The translations under genes were made by a program, and so were the position numbers. DNA of 64,000 nucleotides from Opacimonas sp014872805 (lineage in GTDB: Bacteria > Pseudomonadota > Gammaproteobacteria > Enterobacterales > Alteromonadaceae): positions 275,943-339,942 of the forward strand of contig WKFN01000014.1 of the NCBI GenBank assembly GCA_014872805.1, written 5' to 3'. The notes below the pieces were generated by a model, which made no database searches, was not told where the DNA came from, and saw only the letters and a program-made list of their open reading frames with translations. Position 1 is the stretch's first letter; each line of letters starts with the position of its first letter. Below, one piece after another: positions 17,309 to 26,296 of this stretch.

Positions 17309-18440
17309 GCTTGGTCAACAAGACTTAATCAGACTCTTCGTCATGCCTCACACCGCACTGGAATATAATGAGACACAGTGGTCGGGTATCGTGCAGTTAT
17401 TGCGTCATGAAAAGCTCCTCGCTCGATACGGTTATCGCATGGCTGATCATCACCTGTTAGAACAATTGCCATTACCGGTTCAGCATCATTTTAATAATGC
17501 AATGGATGTCACTGCACGGCATATTCATCAAGTTCATCATACGGTCAAACACATCCATCGTCTGTTGGGTGAGTCTTATCCAATGATTGTGTTAAAAGGT
17601 GCGGCGTATACCTTGTTGGGGGATGTCGTCAGCCGAGGGCGTATTTACAGCGATATTGATATTTGGGTGCAGCAAGCAGATATCGCCGGCGCTGAACAGC
17701 AACTCAAGCTGACGGGCTGGTTCAGAGATGAAATGGATGATTATGATGAGCGGTATTATCGAGAATGGGCCCATGAAATCCCGCCAATGTATCACGGTGC
17801 GAGTGGCGCGGTGCTGGATATGCATCATAACATTGTTCCTCCCGTGTCGGGTCGCGCGGTGGATGTGAGTTTTTTTACTCAACACACAGAGGTGACCGCT
17901 TCGGGGGTGAGAGTGTTATCACTGCCAGCACGAACACTGCACAGTACCATTCATTTGTTATTTAATGAAGAATGTGAATACGCTTTGCGAGACTTGACTG
18001 ATTTGGTGTTGATGTTTGAGCAGTTTTCATTGGATGATTGGTATGGTTATCTGGCGCTTGCTGAACAAACTGGGTTTGCTAGAGAAGGTGTCATGGCGAT
18101 TACATTATGTCAAAACATGTTGAATCTTTCGGTACCAGATGCCATAGTAAAACAAGCTTTACCGATACAAAAGGAAGTCTCAACACGCGTGTTAGTCGCT
18201 CTTTATCAACGCATTATGGCCAGCTCACATCCATTAGTGGCGAGTCGCTTAAGTAAAGTATGTGAAACATTCATTTGGTTAAGAGGACATTACTTAAAAA
18301 TGCCCTGGACATTGTTGCTGTATCATATAATGATGAAAGCCTACCGAAGCACAGCTCAAATATTGCTGGGCAGACATATCTTTACCAAGACAGATCCTGA
18401 GTCAGTAAGGCCTTTTAAGACACAACAAGGTATAGAGTGA
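17301..18440 (+). CDS. Nucleotidyltransferase family protein (PF14907-like)
   Basis: A 379-residue protein with a minimal nucleotidyltransferase core: VLKGAAY (K99-G100), then GRIYSDIDIWV with the catalytic Asp pair D118 and D120, and a later aspartate in AVLDMHHNI. The C-terminal half is helical. This architecture is the uncharacterised nucleotidyltransferase family that often accompanies HprK-related kinases and PqqD-like proteins. It may transfer a nucleotide to a protein or small molecule. It overlaps the kinase gene by 8 bases and is followed 29 bases later by the epimerase gene. Confidence 0.8.
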   Translation: MCKLGQQDLIRLFVMPHTALEYNETQWSGIVQLLRHEKLLARYGYRMADHHLLEQLPLPVQHHFNNAMDVTARHIHQVHHTVKHIHRLLGESYPMIVLKGAAYTLLGDVVSRGRIYSDIDIWVQQADIAGAEQQLKLTGWFRDEMDDYDERYYREWAHEIPPMYHGASGAVLDMHHNIVPPVSGRAVDVSFFTQHTEVTASGVRVLSLPARTLHSTIHLLFNEECEYALRDLTDLVLMFEQFSLDDWYGYLALAEQTGFAREGVMAITLCQNMLNLSVPDAIVKQALPIQKEVSTRVLVALYQRIMASSHPLVASRLSKVCETFIWLRGHYLKMPWTLLLYHIMMKAYRSTAQILLGRHIFTKTDPESVRPFKTQQGIE

Positions 18441-18469
18441 GCGCACAAGAAGCAAAAGGAGATGCATAA

Positions 18470-19498
18470 ATGAAAATATTAGTCACAGGCGCAGCCGGTT
18501 TTATTGGTGCACATGTTGTACGAGCCTTATTAGAGCGCGGTGATCAGGTTGTGGGGTTGGATAACCTGAATGACTATTATGATCCGCAACTAAAGCATGA
18601 CCGACTTGAGTGGATCAACTCACACCCCAACAGCAATCAGTTTGCTTTTCATAAACTCGATGTGGCTGACCGCGATAGTCTGGCGTCTCTTTTTTCCGCT
18701 GAGCAATTTGAGCGAGTGATCCACCTTGCCGCGCAAGCAGGTGTACGTTACTCAATTGACAATCCACATGCGTATATTGACAGTAATATCGTCGGGTTTA
18801 TGAATATTCTGGAAGGATGTCGACACCACCAAGTACAGCACCTTGTGTATGCATCATCCAGTTCGGTTTACGGGGCGAACGAGTCTATGCCGTTTTCGGT
18901 CTCGGATAATGTGGATCATCCAGTTTCTTTATATGCAGCAAGCAAAAAAGCCAATGAATTGATGGCGCATACCTATAGTCATTTGTTCGGGTTACCTACC
19001 ACAGGACTGCGCTTTTTTACCGTTTATGGCCCATGGGGACGTCCTGATATGGCCCCGATAAAGTTTGCTAAAGCTATCTTGGCTGATGCACCAATCAAGG
19101 TATATAACTATGGTAATCATCGCCGAGACTTTACGTATATCGACGATATCGTTAACGGCGTTGTACGCATTTGTGAGCATATCGCTACACCTGATCCTGA
19201 TTGGCAAGGAGATGAACCAAAACCGGCTTCATCCAAAGCACCTTGGCGCGTCTACAACATTGGTGCACAAACCCCAGTGCACTTATTGAATTTCATCGAA
19301 ACTCTGGAACAGGCTCTTGGCAAAACAGCCGACAAACAAATGCTACCCATGCAACCAGGCGATGTACAAGATACGTATGCTGACGTTGAAGCGTTAGTGA
19401 ACGCAGTGAATTATCGTCCAGCTGTCGGTGTTGAAGAGGGCGTGGCTCGCTTTATCCAATGGTATCGTAACTATCACAGTGATGATGCTACCTCCTGA
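18470..19498 (+). CDS. NAD-dependent nucleotide-sugar epimerase (UDP-glucuronate 4-epimerase-like)
   Basis: A 342-residue extended short-chain dehydrogenase. GAAGFIG (7-13) binds NAD; SSSSVYG and Y155-AAS-K159 give the catalytic Ser/Thr-Tyr-Lys set. The features DNLNDYYDPQLK and RFFTVYGPWGRPDMA are characteristic of the CapI/UDP-glucuronate 4-epimerase group, which makes UDP-galacturonate for capsule or EPS. A good ribosome site (AAGGAG) lies upstream. It may belong to the end of the HPr-rel-A transcript, or supply the polysaccharide locus on the other strand. Confidence 0.88.
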   Translation: MKILVTGAAGFIGAHVVRALLERGDQVVGLDNLNDYYDPQLKHDRLEWINSHPNSNQFAFHKLDVADRDSLASLFSAEQFERVIHLAAQAGVRYSIDNPHAYIDSNIVGFMNILEGCRHHQVQHLVYASSSSVYGANESMPFSVSDNVDHPVSLYAASKKANELMAHTYSHLFGLPTTGLRFFTVYGPWGRPDMAPIKFAKAILADAPIKVYNYGNHRRDFTYIDDIVNGVVRICEHIATPDPDWQGDEPKPASSKAPWRVYNIGAQTPVHLLNFIETLEQALGKTADKQMLPMQPGDVQDTYADVEALVNAVNYRPAVGVEEGVARFIQWYRNYHSDDATS

Positions 19499-19516
19499 TA
19501 CCCCTACGACTTGATC

Positions 19517-19555
19517 AAAAAAGCCCAAGCTAACAAAGATAATATTAGCTTAGGC
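19517..19555 (-). terminator. Intrinsic terminator after glcB
   Basis: An 11-base stem with one mismatch (GCCTAAGCTAA / TTAGCTTGGGC on the minus strand) is followed by six T. It lies just after the stop of malate synthase and also close to the end of the convergent epimerase gene. Confidence 0.75.
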
Positions 19556-19607
19556 AAGGTTGGTACGTTTTGCGAATTTGCTTATTAACTAAGCAATCCT
19601 CGGTTTA

Positions 19608-21776
19608 TCAACCGTGTAATGCTTTCATCTCACGACGACGTGCATGCAATAATGGTTCAGTATAACCGCTCGGTTGAACGGTACCCAAGATAATCAAATC
19701 GCGTGCAGCTTGAAAGCCGATAGAATTGGCGAGATCCGGACACATTGGGATATAGTCTGCGTCGTTGGCGTTCTGCTCATCTACCAGTTGTGCCATACGT
19801 GCCATGGTTTTATCCACTTGTTCTAACGATACGAGTTTATGTTCAAGCCAATTAGCAATGTGTTGGGCGGAAATACGAAGGGTTGCACGGTCTTCCATCA
19901 AGCCAACATTATTGATGTCCGGCACTTTTGAACAGCCTACGCCTTGATGTACCCAGCGTACAACATATCCAAGGATCCCTTGAATGTTATTGTCGAGTTC
20001 ACGTTGGATTTCATCCGCACTTAAGGTACGGCCAGCTTCCATTAACGGAATATCAAGGATCGTATCAATGCCGTCAAAACTTTCGGCTTTCATTTGCTCT
20101 TGTAAAGCAAACACATTGATTTGATGATAATGCAGAGCGTGTAAGGTGGCTGCCGTGGGTGATGGTACCCATGCCGTATTCGCCCCAGCTTGTGGGTGAC
20201 CGATTTTGACTTCCATCATATTGGCCATTTGATCAGGGATTGGCCACATGCCTTTACCAATTTGCGCTTTACCAGACATTTCACATGCTAGACCTGTAGT
20301 GACGTTGGCTTTTTCGTATGCACCAATCCAAGGACGTTGCTTGAGTTCGGCTTTTGGCGCAAAGGCGCCGGCTTTCATCGACGTATGAATTTCATCACCG
20401 GTACGGTCTAAGAAACCCGTATTGATGAAAACAGTACGGAAACGCGCTGCAGCAATACAAGCTTGTAAATTAACAGAGGTACGACGCTCTTCGTCCATGA
20501 TGCCGATTTTGAGCGTATAGCGCTCAAGACCTAGTGCATCTTCAATGGCATTAAATAAGTCATTGGCAAATGCGACTTCTTCGGGTCCATGCATTTTCGG
20601 TTTTACGATATAAATGCTGTTTTCTTTTGAATTTTGGAAAGGCGAGTTGCCTTTGAGGTCATGCATACCGATCAAAGAAGTGATCATTCCATCCATAATG
20701 CCTTCTGGGATGGGCTGATCGTTGAATAAAATGGCGTCATTTGTCATCAAGTGACCCACGTTACGCACAAACATGAGACTGCGTCCAGAAAGCGTCAAGT
20801 TGCCACTATCAAAGGTGGTGTAGATGCGATCTGCTTGCATCTTACGTGTGATGGTCTTGCCATTTTTGTTCATTTCGATAGATAGACTACCTTGCATCAG
20901 CCCTAACCAGTTTTGATAGACCAGCGTTTTGTCTTCGGCGTCGACGGCTGCAACAGAATCTTCACAATCCATGATGGTCGTCAGCGCAGATTCAATCACA
21001 ATGTCTTTGATGCTGGCAGGATCCGCGTCGGCAATGGGATGGTCAGTAGCGAACTGTAACTCAACATGTAAACCGTTATTGCGCAGTAAGATTGCACTTG
21101 GCTTGGTCAAACTGCCTTGATATCCGACTACTTGTTGCGGTTGTTGCAAGCTTGTGCTCGAGCCGTCTTTTAATGCAATAGCAAGCTGTCCTTCAGTAAT
21201 GGTATAAGCGGTCGCATCAGTATGTGAACCGACTTTTAGAGGCGCAATAGTATCGAGGTATTTACGAGCTTGCGCAATGACCTTTTGACCACGTGTGGCA
21301 TTGTAGCCATTGGTTTTTTCTGCACCGTCGTCTTCACTGATCACATCCGTGCCGTAAAGTGCATCATACAAGCTACCCCATCGCGCATTCACTGCGTTCA
21401 AAGCGTAGCGAGCGTTGTTAATTGGGACAACCAGCTGTGGACCTGCAAGGGTGGCAATTTCCGCATCAACATTGGCCGTTTCGACACGACTTTCTAAAGG
21501 TGCGTCAACGAGATAACCGATTTTTTGTAAGAACGCTTTGTACTGCTCAAAATCCGCCTCAGGTTGGCCAACGTGAAAACCATCTATTTGGGCTTGCAGT
21601 TGGTCGCGCTTTTCTAATAAAGCCTGATTGCGTGGCACGAAGTTTTCGAGGATTTGTTCGAATGCTGTCCAAAAATGAGCAAAGTCTACGCCTGTGTTGG
21701 CGATGGCTTGTTGTTCGATAAATTGGTCGAGTTCGGTGGCTACGGACAATTTGCCGCGGCGGATATATTGCGTCAT
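19608..21776 (-). CDS. glcB: Malate synthase G
   Basis: A 722-residue monomeric-type malate synthase, which condenses glyoxylate and acetyl-CoA to malate as the second step of the glyoxylate shunt. Length and blocks are those of GlcB: TTIMDCEDSVAAVDAEDK with the catalytic-region acidic residues, MHGPEEVAFAN, LKIGIMDEERRTSVNL and the late LRISAQHIANWL segment. It lies downstream of a LysR gene and aceA on the same strand but has its own likely promoter and terminator. A 15-bp palindrome overlapping the -35 region is nearly the same as one before aceA. Confidence 0.96.
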   Translation of the reverse strand: MTQYIRRGKLSVATELDQFIEQQAIANTGVDFAHFWTAFEQILENFVPRNQALLEKRDQLQAQIDGFHVGQPEADFEQYKAFLQKIGYLVDAPLESRVETANVDAEIATLAGPQLVVPINNARYALNAVNARWGSLYDALYGTDVISEDDGAEKTNGYNATRGQKVIAQARKYLDTIAPLKVGSHTDATAYTITEGQLAIALKDGSSTSLQQPQQVVGYQGSLTKPSAILLRNNGLHVELQFATDHPIADADPASIKDIVIESALTTIMDCEDSVAAVDAEDKTLVYQNWLGLMQGSLSIEMNKNGKTITRKMQADRIYTTFDSGNLTLSGRSLMFVRNVGHLMTNDAILFNDQPIPEGIMDGMITSLIGMHDLKGNSPFQNSKENSIYIVKPKMHGPEEVAFANDLFNAIEDALGLERYTLKIGIMDEERRTSVNLQACIAAARFRTVFINTGFLDRTGDEIHTSMKAGAFAPKAELKQRPWIGAYEKANVTTGLACEMSGKAQIGKGMWPIPDQMANMMEVKIGHPQAGANTAWVPSPTAATLHALHYHQINVFALQEQMKAESFDGIDTILDIPLMEAGRTLSADEIQRELDNNIQGILGYVVRWVHQGVGCSKVPDINNVGLMEDRATLRISAQHIANWLEHKLVSLEQVDKTMARMAQLVDEQNANDADYIPMCPDLANSIGFQAARDLIILGTVQPSGYTEPLLHARRREMKALHG

Positions 21777-21841
21777 ATTCTGACTCCGGTAGTGGTACTT
21801 GCTTTGACATTAATTATAAAGCAACACCTTATATTCTTAAC

Positions 21842-21869
21842 ATTATAACAATGATGTTAAATATTCACA
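21842..21869 (-). promoter_or_regulatory. Probable glcB promoter
   Basis: On the minus strand a perfect -10 (TATAAT, 21842-21847) follows a weak -35 (TGTGAA, 21864-21869) with a 16-base spacer. The poor -35 lies inside the palindromic operator, the arrangement expected for an activator-dependent or repressed promoter. Confidence 0.55.
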
Positions 21870-21877
21870 TTGTGAAT
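21863..21877. promoter_or_regulatory. Palindromic operator before glcB
   Basis: ATTCACATTGTGAAT is a perfect 15-bp palindrome around a central T, with the T-N11-A form of LysR-type boxes. The same palindrome with one compensating base-pair change (ATTCATATTATGAAT) lies before aceA. The LysR gene between the two targets is the obvious candidate binder. Confidence 0.65.
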
Positions 21878-21881
21878 GTTT

Positions 21882-22826
21882 TTAATGATTTGCCATATTA
21901 TCGGCAACATCTGCAATTAAACGTCTCAACCACATGTGACCAGCGTCATGATGCAGTAGTGCGCTCCATGCCATTTTTAGTGCTATCGGCGGAATATCAA
22001 ATGGTGGTGCAGTAATTTCAAGTTCTGGATCATCCGCGTAAATTCGAGCGGCGCGAGAAGGCAATGTGGCAATCAAGTTTTGCGTTTTGGCTAACTGCAA
22101 TGCAGCATGATAGTGGCGAGTAAACACCCGAATGTTACGTTTTTTGCCGAGTTTTGTCAGTTCTGCATCGACCCAACCGAGTTTCTGTACTTCATTGGGA
22201 TCAATCCCTACACCAATTCCAAATCCGGTCTTACTGACCCATATATGCTTGGATTTAAGGTAGCTATCGAGATTGAATTTATTGGCAATATCGTTACTTT
22301 TGGCGAATACGCATGAAAAATTATCATACCAGATCACTTTTTGATGGAATGATAAGGGTAAGTCATCGAAGCGGTTTATCGCCATATCAACGCGACCTTG
22401 CTCGACATCGTGGAACGTCACGTCCGATGGCGTAATCAAATCCAGCGTGATATGAGGCGCTTGTTCGTTGATAGTATCAATCAGTTCGAGTAACAAAGTG
22501 GATTCGGCGTAATCAGAGGTCATGATACGGAAAGTACGGGTAGACGTTTCAGGGTCAAAATCGGTTTCTGGTTGAATCGAGGTTTCTAGCTGACTGAGTA
22601 CATCTCGAATAACCGGTCTGAGCTCTAACGCCCGTTTGGTCGGTGTCATGCCCTCACTCGTACGCACCAGTAATGGATCTTTAAAAAGGTCACGTAGACG
22701 TTTCAAACCATTACTCATGGCTGGTTGTGTAATACTGAGCTGGTTGGCTGCTTTGGTTACACTTCCCTCTCTTAGTAACACGTCTAAATAGACTAAGAGA
22801 TTGAGATCAATCTTGGAAATGTTCAT
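21882..22826 (-). CDS. LysR-family regulator, probable glyoxylate-shunt regulator
   Basis: A 314-residue LysR regulator. The N-terminal winged helix-turn-helix is clear (DLNLLVYLDVLLREGSVTKAANQLSITQPAMSNGLKRLRDLF), with the co-inducer-binding domain from about residue 95. It lies between aceA and glcB, all on the minus strand, 105 bases before glcB and 171 bases after aceA. Shared palindromes at the aceA and glcB promoters suggest that it controls both genes, perhaps sensing glyoxylate or another C2/C4 acid. The effector is not visible from sequence. Confidence 0.9.
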   Translation of the reverse strand: MNISKIDLNLLVYLDVLLREGSVTKAANQLSITQPAMSNGLKRLRDLFKDPLLVRTSEGMTPTKRALELRPVIRDVLSQLETSIQPETDFDPETSTRTFRIMTSDYAESTLLLELIDTINEQAPHITLDLITPSDVTFHDVEQGRVDMAINRFDDLPLSFHQKVIWYDNFSCVFAKSNDIANKFNLDSYLKSKHIWVSKTGFGIGVGIDPNEVQKLGWVDAELTKLGKKRNIRVFTRHYHAALQLAKTQNLIATLPSRAARIYADDPELEITAPPFDIPPIALKMAWSALLHHDAGHMWLRRLIADVADNMANH

Positions 22827-22934
22827 GGTTACGCCTTCTTATTTGCTTAAAATCATTATATAAACTGCCATGCGCTTTGCGATACGCTATTAGTCTAATG
22901 AATGAAAGGCGATGTTTATATTTTTATAATCTAT

Positions 22935-22960
22935 AAAAAAGCCCAGTAAAACTGGGCTTT
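22935..22960 (-). terminator. Intrinsic terminator after aceA
   Basis: A perfect 10-bp stem (AAAGCCCAGT / ACTGGGCTTT) with a 3-base loop runs into six T on the minus strand, about 40 bases after the aceA stop. It uncouples aceA from the LysR gene. Confidence 0.9.
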
Positions 22961-22997
22961 GTGTAGGGTACTAATTCAGTACAAACAATCTAATCAA

Positions 22998-24587
22998 TTA
23001 GTCGAACTGATTCATTGTGTTGTCTTCACCAGAGGCCTTAAGCGCTTGGTCACCAGAGAAGTATTCTTTGTGAGTGTCGCCTAGGTCAGAACCAGCCATT
23101 GCTTGGTGCTTAACACACGCAAGACCTTGACGGATTTCTTGACGCTGTACGCCGCGAACGTATGCCAACATACCTTCATCACCAAAGTAACCTTTTGCTA
23201 AGTTATCAGTTGATAACGCCGCAGTGTGGTAAGTTGGTAACGTGATTAAGTGGTGGAAGATACCCGCTTCACGAGCTGCATCGGCTTGGAAAGTACGTAC
23301 TTTCTCGTCAGCTTCTGCTGCTAATTCAGAGTTATCATATTCTGCGTTCATCAAATCATCGCGGATATATGCAGATACGTCTTTACCAGCTTCTGACCAT
23401 GCATCAAATACTTGCTGACGGAAGTTAAGGGTCCAGTTGAATGAAGGAGAGTTGTTGTATACAAGTTTCGCGTTAGGAACAGTCTTACGAATTTCATTTA
23501 CCATTTCTGCGATTTGACCAACGTGAGGTTTCTCTGTTTCGATCCAAAGAAGGTCTGCACCGTTTTGTAGTGAAGTCACACAGTCAAGCACAACACGGTC
23601 AACACCAGTGTTTTCTTTGAACTTGTAAAGACCATTAGGAAGACGAACAGGCTTCACTAATTCGCCGTTTAACTTCATTACAGTGTCACCGTTCTTAAGC
23701 TCATCAACACCGCCAACTGGTGAAGTTTCTAAGAACGCGTTGTACTGTTCAGCTAAATCACCTTCAGAAGTCGATACTGGGATCTTCTGAGTTAGGCCAG
23801 CACCTAATGAGTCAGTACGTGCAACGATGACACCGTCATCTACGCCTAGCTCTAGGAATGCGTAACGAACTGCGTTGATTTTCGCAAGGAAGTCTTCGTG
23901 TGGGACCGTTACTTTACCGTCTTGGTGACCACATTGTTTTGCATCAGATACTTGGTTTTCGATTTGGATACAGCATGCACCCGCTTCGATGAATTTCTTA
24001 GCTAATAAGTAAGTTGCTTCTTCGTTACCGAAACCGGCGTCGATGTCGGCAATAATTGGTACAACGTGCGTTTCGAAGTTATCGATAGCCGCTTGAGCTG
24101 CTGCAACGTCACCGCCGTTAGCGCGTGCATTGTCTAGGTCTTTGAAAAGGTTGCCTAGTTCACGTGCGTCAGCTTGACGTAAGAACGTGTATAACTCTTC
24201 AATTAGGTCAGCAACAGATGTTTTTTCGTGCATGGATTGGTCAGGAAGAGGACCGAATTCTGAACGAAGTGCTGCAACCATCCAACCAGAAAGGTAAAGA
24301 TACTTTTTGTCAGTTGTTTTTTGGTGCTTCTTGATAGCGATCATTTTTTGTTGACCGATGAAGCCGTGCCAGCAACCTAGAGACTGAGTGTACTGTGCAG
24401 AATCTGCATCGTACTCAGCCATGTCTTTACGCATAATACCTGCAGTGTACTTAGCGATATCTAAACCGGTTTTAAAACGGTTTTGTAATTTCATGCGAGT
24501 CGCATATTCAGGGCTAATTGCATTCCAAGCTTGGTTTTGACCGATAAGCTCAGCAAATGCGTTTTGCGTTTCTTGATAGTTAGACAT
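22998..24587 (-). CDS. aceA: Isocitrate lyase (long form)
   Basis: A 529-residue isocitrate lyase, which splits isocitrate into succinate and glyoxylate. The catalytic loop KQCGH is at 217-221 and the metal-site segment IADIDAGFGN near 179-188. The protein is about 100 residues longer than E. coli AceA and matches the long class found in Pseudomonas and marine gammaproteobacteria. The open frame extends 40 codons upstream, but the ATG of MSNYQETQ is chosen because an AAAGGAT ribosome site lies just before it. It has its own terminator and a palindromic operator about 120 bases upstream. Confidence 0.96.
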   Translation of the reverse strand: MSNYQETQNAFAELIGQNQAWNAISPEYATRMKLQNRFKTGLDIAKYTAGIMRKDMAEYDADSAQYTQSLGCWHGFIGQQKMIAIKKHQKTTDKKYLYLSGWMVAALRSEFGPLPDQSMHEKTSVADLIEELYTFLRQADARELGNLFKDLDNARANGGDVAAAQAAIDNFETHVVPIIADIDAGFGNEEATYLLAKKFIEAGACCIQIENQVSDAKQCGHQDGKVTVPHEDFLAKINAVRYAFLELGVDDGVIVARTDSLGAGLTQKIPVSTSEGDLAEQYNAFLETSPVGGVDELKNGDTVMKLNGELVKPVRLPNGLYKFKENTGVDRVVLDCVTSLQNGADLLWIETEKPHVGQIAEMVNEIRKTVPNAKLVYNNSPSFNWTLNFRQQVFDAWSEAGKDVSAYIRDDLMNAEYDNSELAAEADEKVRTFQADAAREAGIFHHLITLPTYHTAALSTDNLAKGYFGDEGMLAYVRGVQRQEIRQGLACVKHQAMAGSDLGDTHKEYFSGDQALKASGEDNTMNQFD

Positions 24588-24704
24588 AGTCTTATCCTTT
24601 CTTTCAGGTTGATTCGATTGCGAAAACAAGTTGTTGTCTCGCGAACACATATACATCCTAGAAGGTTTATTTTGATAAATACAATCAATGAATTTCATTA
24701 TCAT

Positions 24705-24721
24705 CATTCATATTATGAATG
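24705..24721. promoter_or_regulatory. Palindromic operator before aceA
   Basis: CATTCATATTATGAATG is a perfect 17-bp palindrome around a central T. Its inner 15 bases differ from the glcB palindrome at 21863-21877 only by one symmetric base pair (T/A in place of C/G), and carry the T-N11-A LysR form. It lies about 118 bases before the aceA start codon. Confidence 0.65.
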
Positions 24722-24875
24722 CGATGTGAATAGATGGAAGATTTTTTATTTTGCGCTTAGGTTTGATGGGACATGGCGAATGATCGTCAAAAATCTGATT
24801 GATCACTTATAATGATTATAAAAACCGTGAATGAGTCTAAGGTATTAGTCTGTTGTGCGATATTAGCGATAAAAA

Positions 24876-24920
24876 ATGTCACAACTATGTCATTAATCAT
24901 TCAGAATCATCGTATATAAT
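24876..24920 (+). promoter_or_regulatory. Pho box and promoter of the alkaline phosphatase gene
   Basis: ATGTCAC-AACT-ATGTCAT gives two 7-base repeats at an 11-base step, close to the PhoB consensus CTGTCAT-N4-CTGTCAY. A weaker third unit (CATTCAG, 24898-24904) keeps the same step. A perfect TATAAT -10 (24915-24920) lies 10 bases after the third unit, the usual PhoB-dependent geometry with no good -35. This suggests induction under phosphate starvation. Confidence 0.7.
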
Positions 24921-24948
24921 AGCCAAAATATTCATAGGAAAAATAACT

Positions 24949-26295
24949 ATGCTAAAAAAGATATTCTTCGTATCGGCAAGTACCATATTATTTGCTTGTT
25001 CATCCACACAGTTGCCTGATACCACTCCTGCCCCAGTCAGTGAGCTCAATCAACCTCTTAATATTGTCATGGTAGTAGCAGATGGAATGGGCCCAGCCTT
25101 TACCAGTGCGTATAAATATTATCAAGATAATGCTTCCACACCTGAACTAGATGCTACTTGGTTCGACCGACATCATGTCGGTATGTCTACTACGTTTCCG
25201 GCGAAAGTCTCTGGCTTAGTCACAGACAGCGCCGCAAGTGCAACGGCATTAGCTGCTGGGGTGAAGAGCTACAATGGTGCAATTGGTATGGACGTCGATA
25301 AAATACCGGTTCGCACTGTTTTGCATGCGGCCAAAGCCAAAGGCATGAAAACAGGTTTGGCCGTGACCTCACAGATCGTACATGCGACGCCTGCAGCTTA
25401 TATTGCCCATAACGAATCGCGTCGTAACTATAATGCGATTGCCGATCAGTATTTTGATTTGCGTTATCAAGACGATTTTTGGGTGGATGTCATGTTAGGG
25501 GGGGGAACCGCTTATTTTGACCGCGAAGATCGCAATTTGGCTCAAGAGTTCATTGATGCTGGTTATGCCTATGTCACTGAGTATAATGCATTGGCACAAA
25601 TTGAGGAGCCATCTCGTGTGTTGGGTTTATTTGCTGAAAAGGGCTTACCGTGGGCATTAGATGACCCACAACCCCAACGTCTACGCACTTTGACTGAGCA
25701 CGCTTTGAAGCATTTGCAACATGACGAAGGATTTTTCTTGTTGGTAGAGGCCAGTCAAGTAGACTGGGCCGGACATGCAAATGACATTGCTGGCGCGATG
25801 GCCGAAATGCAAGATTTGCACGACACCTTGTTGTTACTTGAAGAGTTTCAACGAGTGAACCCAAATACATTGGTCATCTTAACGGCTGACCATTCAACGG
25901 GGGGACTGACCTTAGCGAAAGACGGTGAATACCGCTGGTCACCAGAATATTTACATAATATTCCTGTATCTGTTGAATCTATGGTGCTCACCATGCAAGA
26001 AAAAGACATGAATGGTACCGAAAGAGTACAGTATCTCGAGCAAGTGTTGGCGTTTGATTTGACGATTGAGCAAGAAGAAATTGTGGTGCTGATGGATTTA
26101 TCACAAGGCTTACGCGCGTTAACCGCGCAAATCAAACCCTTTATTGACACTAAAACCAATACCGGCTGGACCACCACTGGTCATACAGCGATAGATGTTC
26201 AAGTTTACGCATCAGGGCCTTATGCAGATAAGTTTGCTGGACAGCAAGATAATACGGATATTGCGAAAGCGATTTTTGCGCTCTTAGACAATTAA
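24949..26295 (+). CDS. Alkaline phosphatase, lipoprotein
   Basis: A 448-residue alkaline phosphatase of the PhoA superfamily. The start MLKKIFF follows an AGGAA ribosome site; the signal ends in a lipobox (LFAC, Cys17), so it should be lipid-anchored. Catalytic features are ADGMG with metal ligand D45, the nucleophile in TDSAASATA (Ser94), SQVDWAGHAND, LTADHSTGG and TTGHTAIDV. It releases phosphate from organic esters in the periplasm or at the cell surface. A Pho box upstream fits PhoB control. It ends 2 bases from the stop of the convergent VC0807-like gene with no terminator between. Confidence 0.92.
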   Translation: MLKKIFFVSASTILFACSSTQLPDTTPAPVSELNQPLNIVMVVADGMGPAFTSAYKYYQDNASTPELDATWFDRHHVGMSTTFPAKVSGLVTDSAASATALAAGVKSYNGAIGMDVDKIPVRTVLHAAKAKGMKTGLAVTSQIVHATPAAYIAHNESRRNYNAIADQYFDLRYQDDFWVDVMLGGGTAYFDREDRNLAQEFIDAGYAYVTEYNALAQIEEPSRVLGLFAEKGLPWALDDPQPQRLRTLTEHALKHLQHDEGFFLLVEASQVDWAGHANDIAGAMAEMQDLHDTLLLLEEFQRVNPNTLVILTADHSTGGLTLAKDGEYRWSPEYLHNIPVSVESMVLTMQEKDMNGTERVQYLEQVLAFDLTIEQEEIVVLMDLSQGLRALTAQIKPFIDTKTNTGWTTTGHTAIDVQVYASGPYADKFAGQQDNTDIAKAIFALLDN

Positions 26296-26296
26296 A

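Larger units (their letters stand above)
24588..24948. promoter_or_regulatory. Divergent control region between aceA and the phosphatase gene
   Basis: These 361 bases hold no gene. The aceA side (left) contains the 17-bp palindrome at 24705-24721 and a second short dyad (AATGAATTTCATT, 24688-24700) next to it, possibly the second contact site of a LysR dimer pair. The phosphatase side (right) contains Pho-box repeats and a TATAAT at 24915-24920. No convincing aceA -35/-10 pair could be fixed. Confidence 0.6.
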
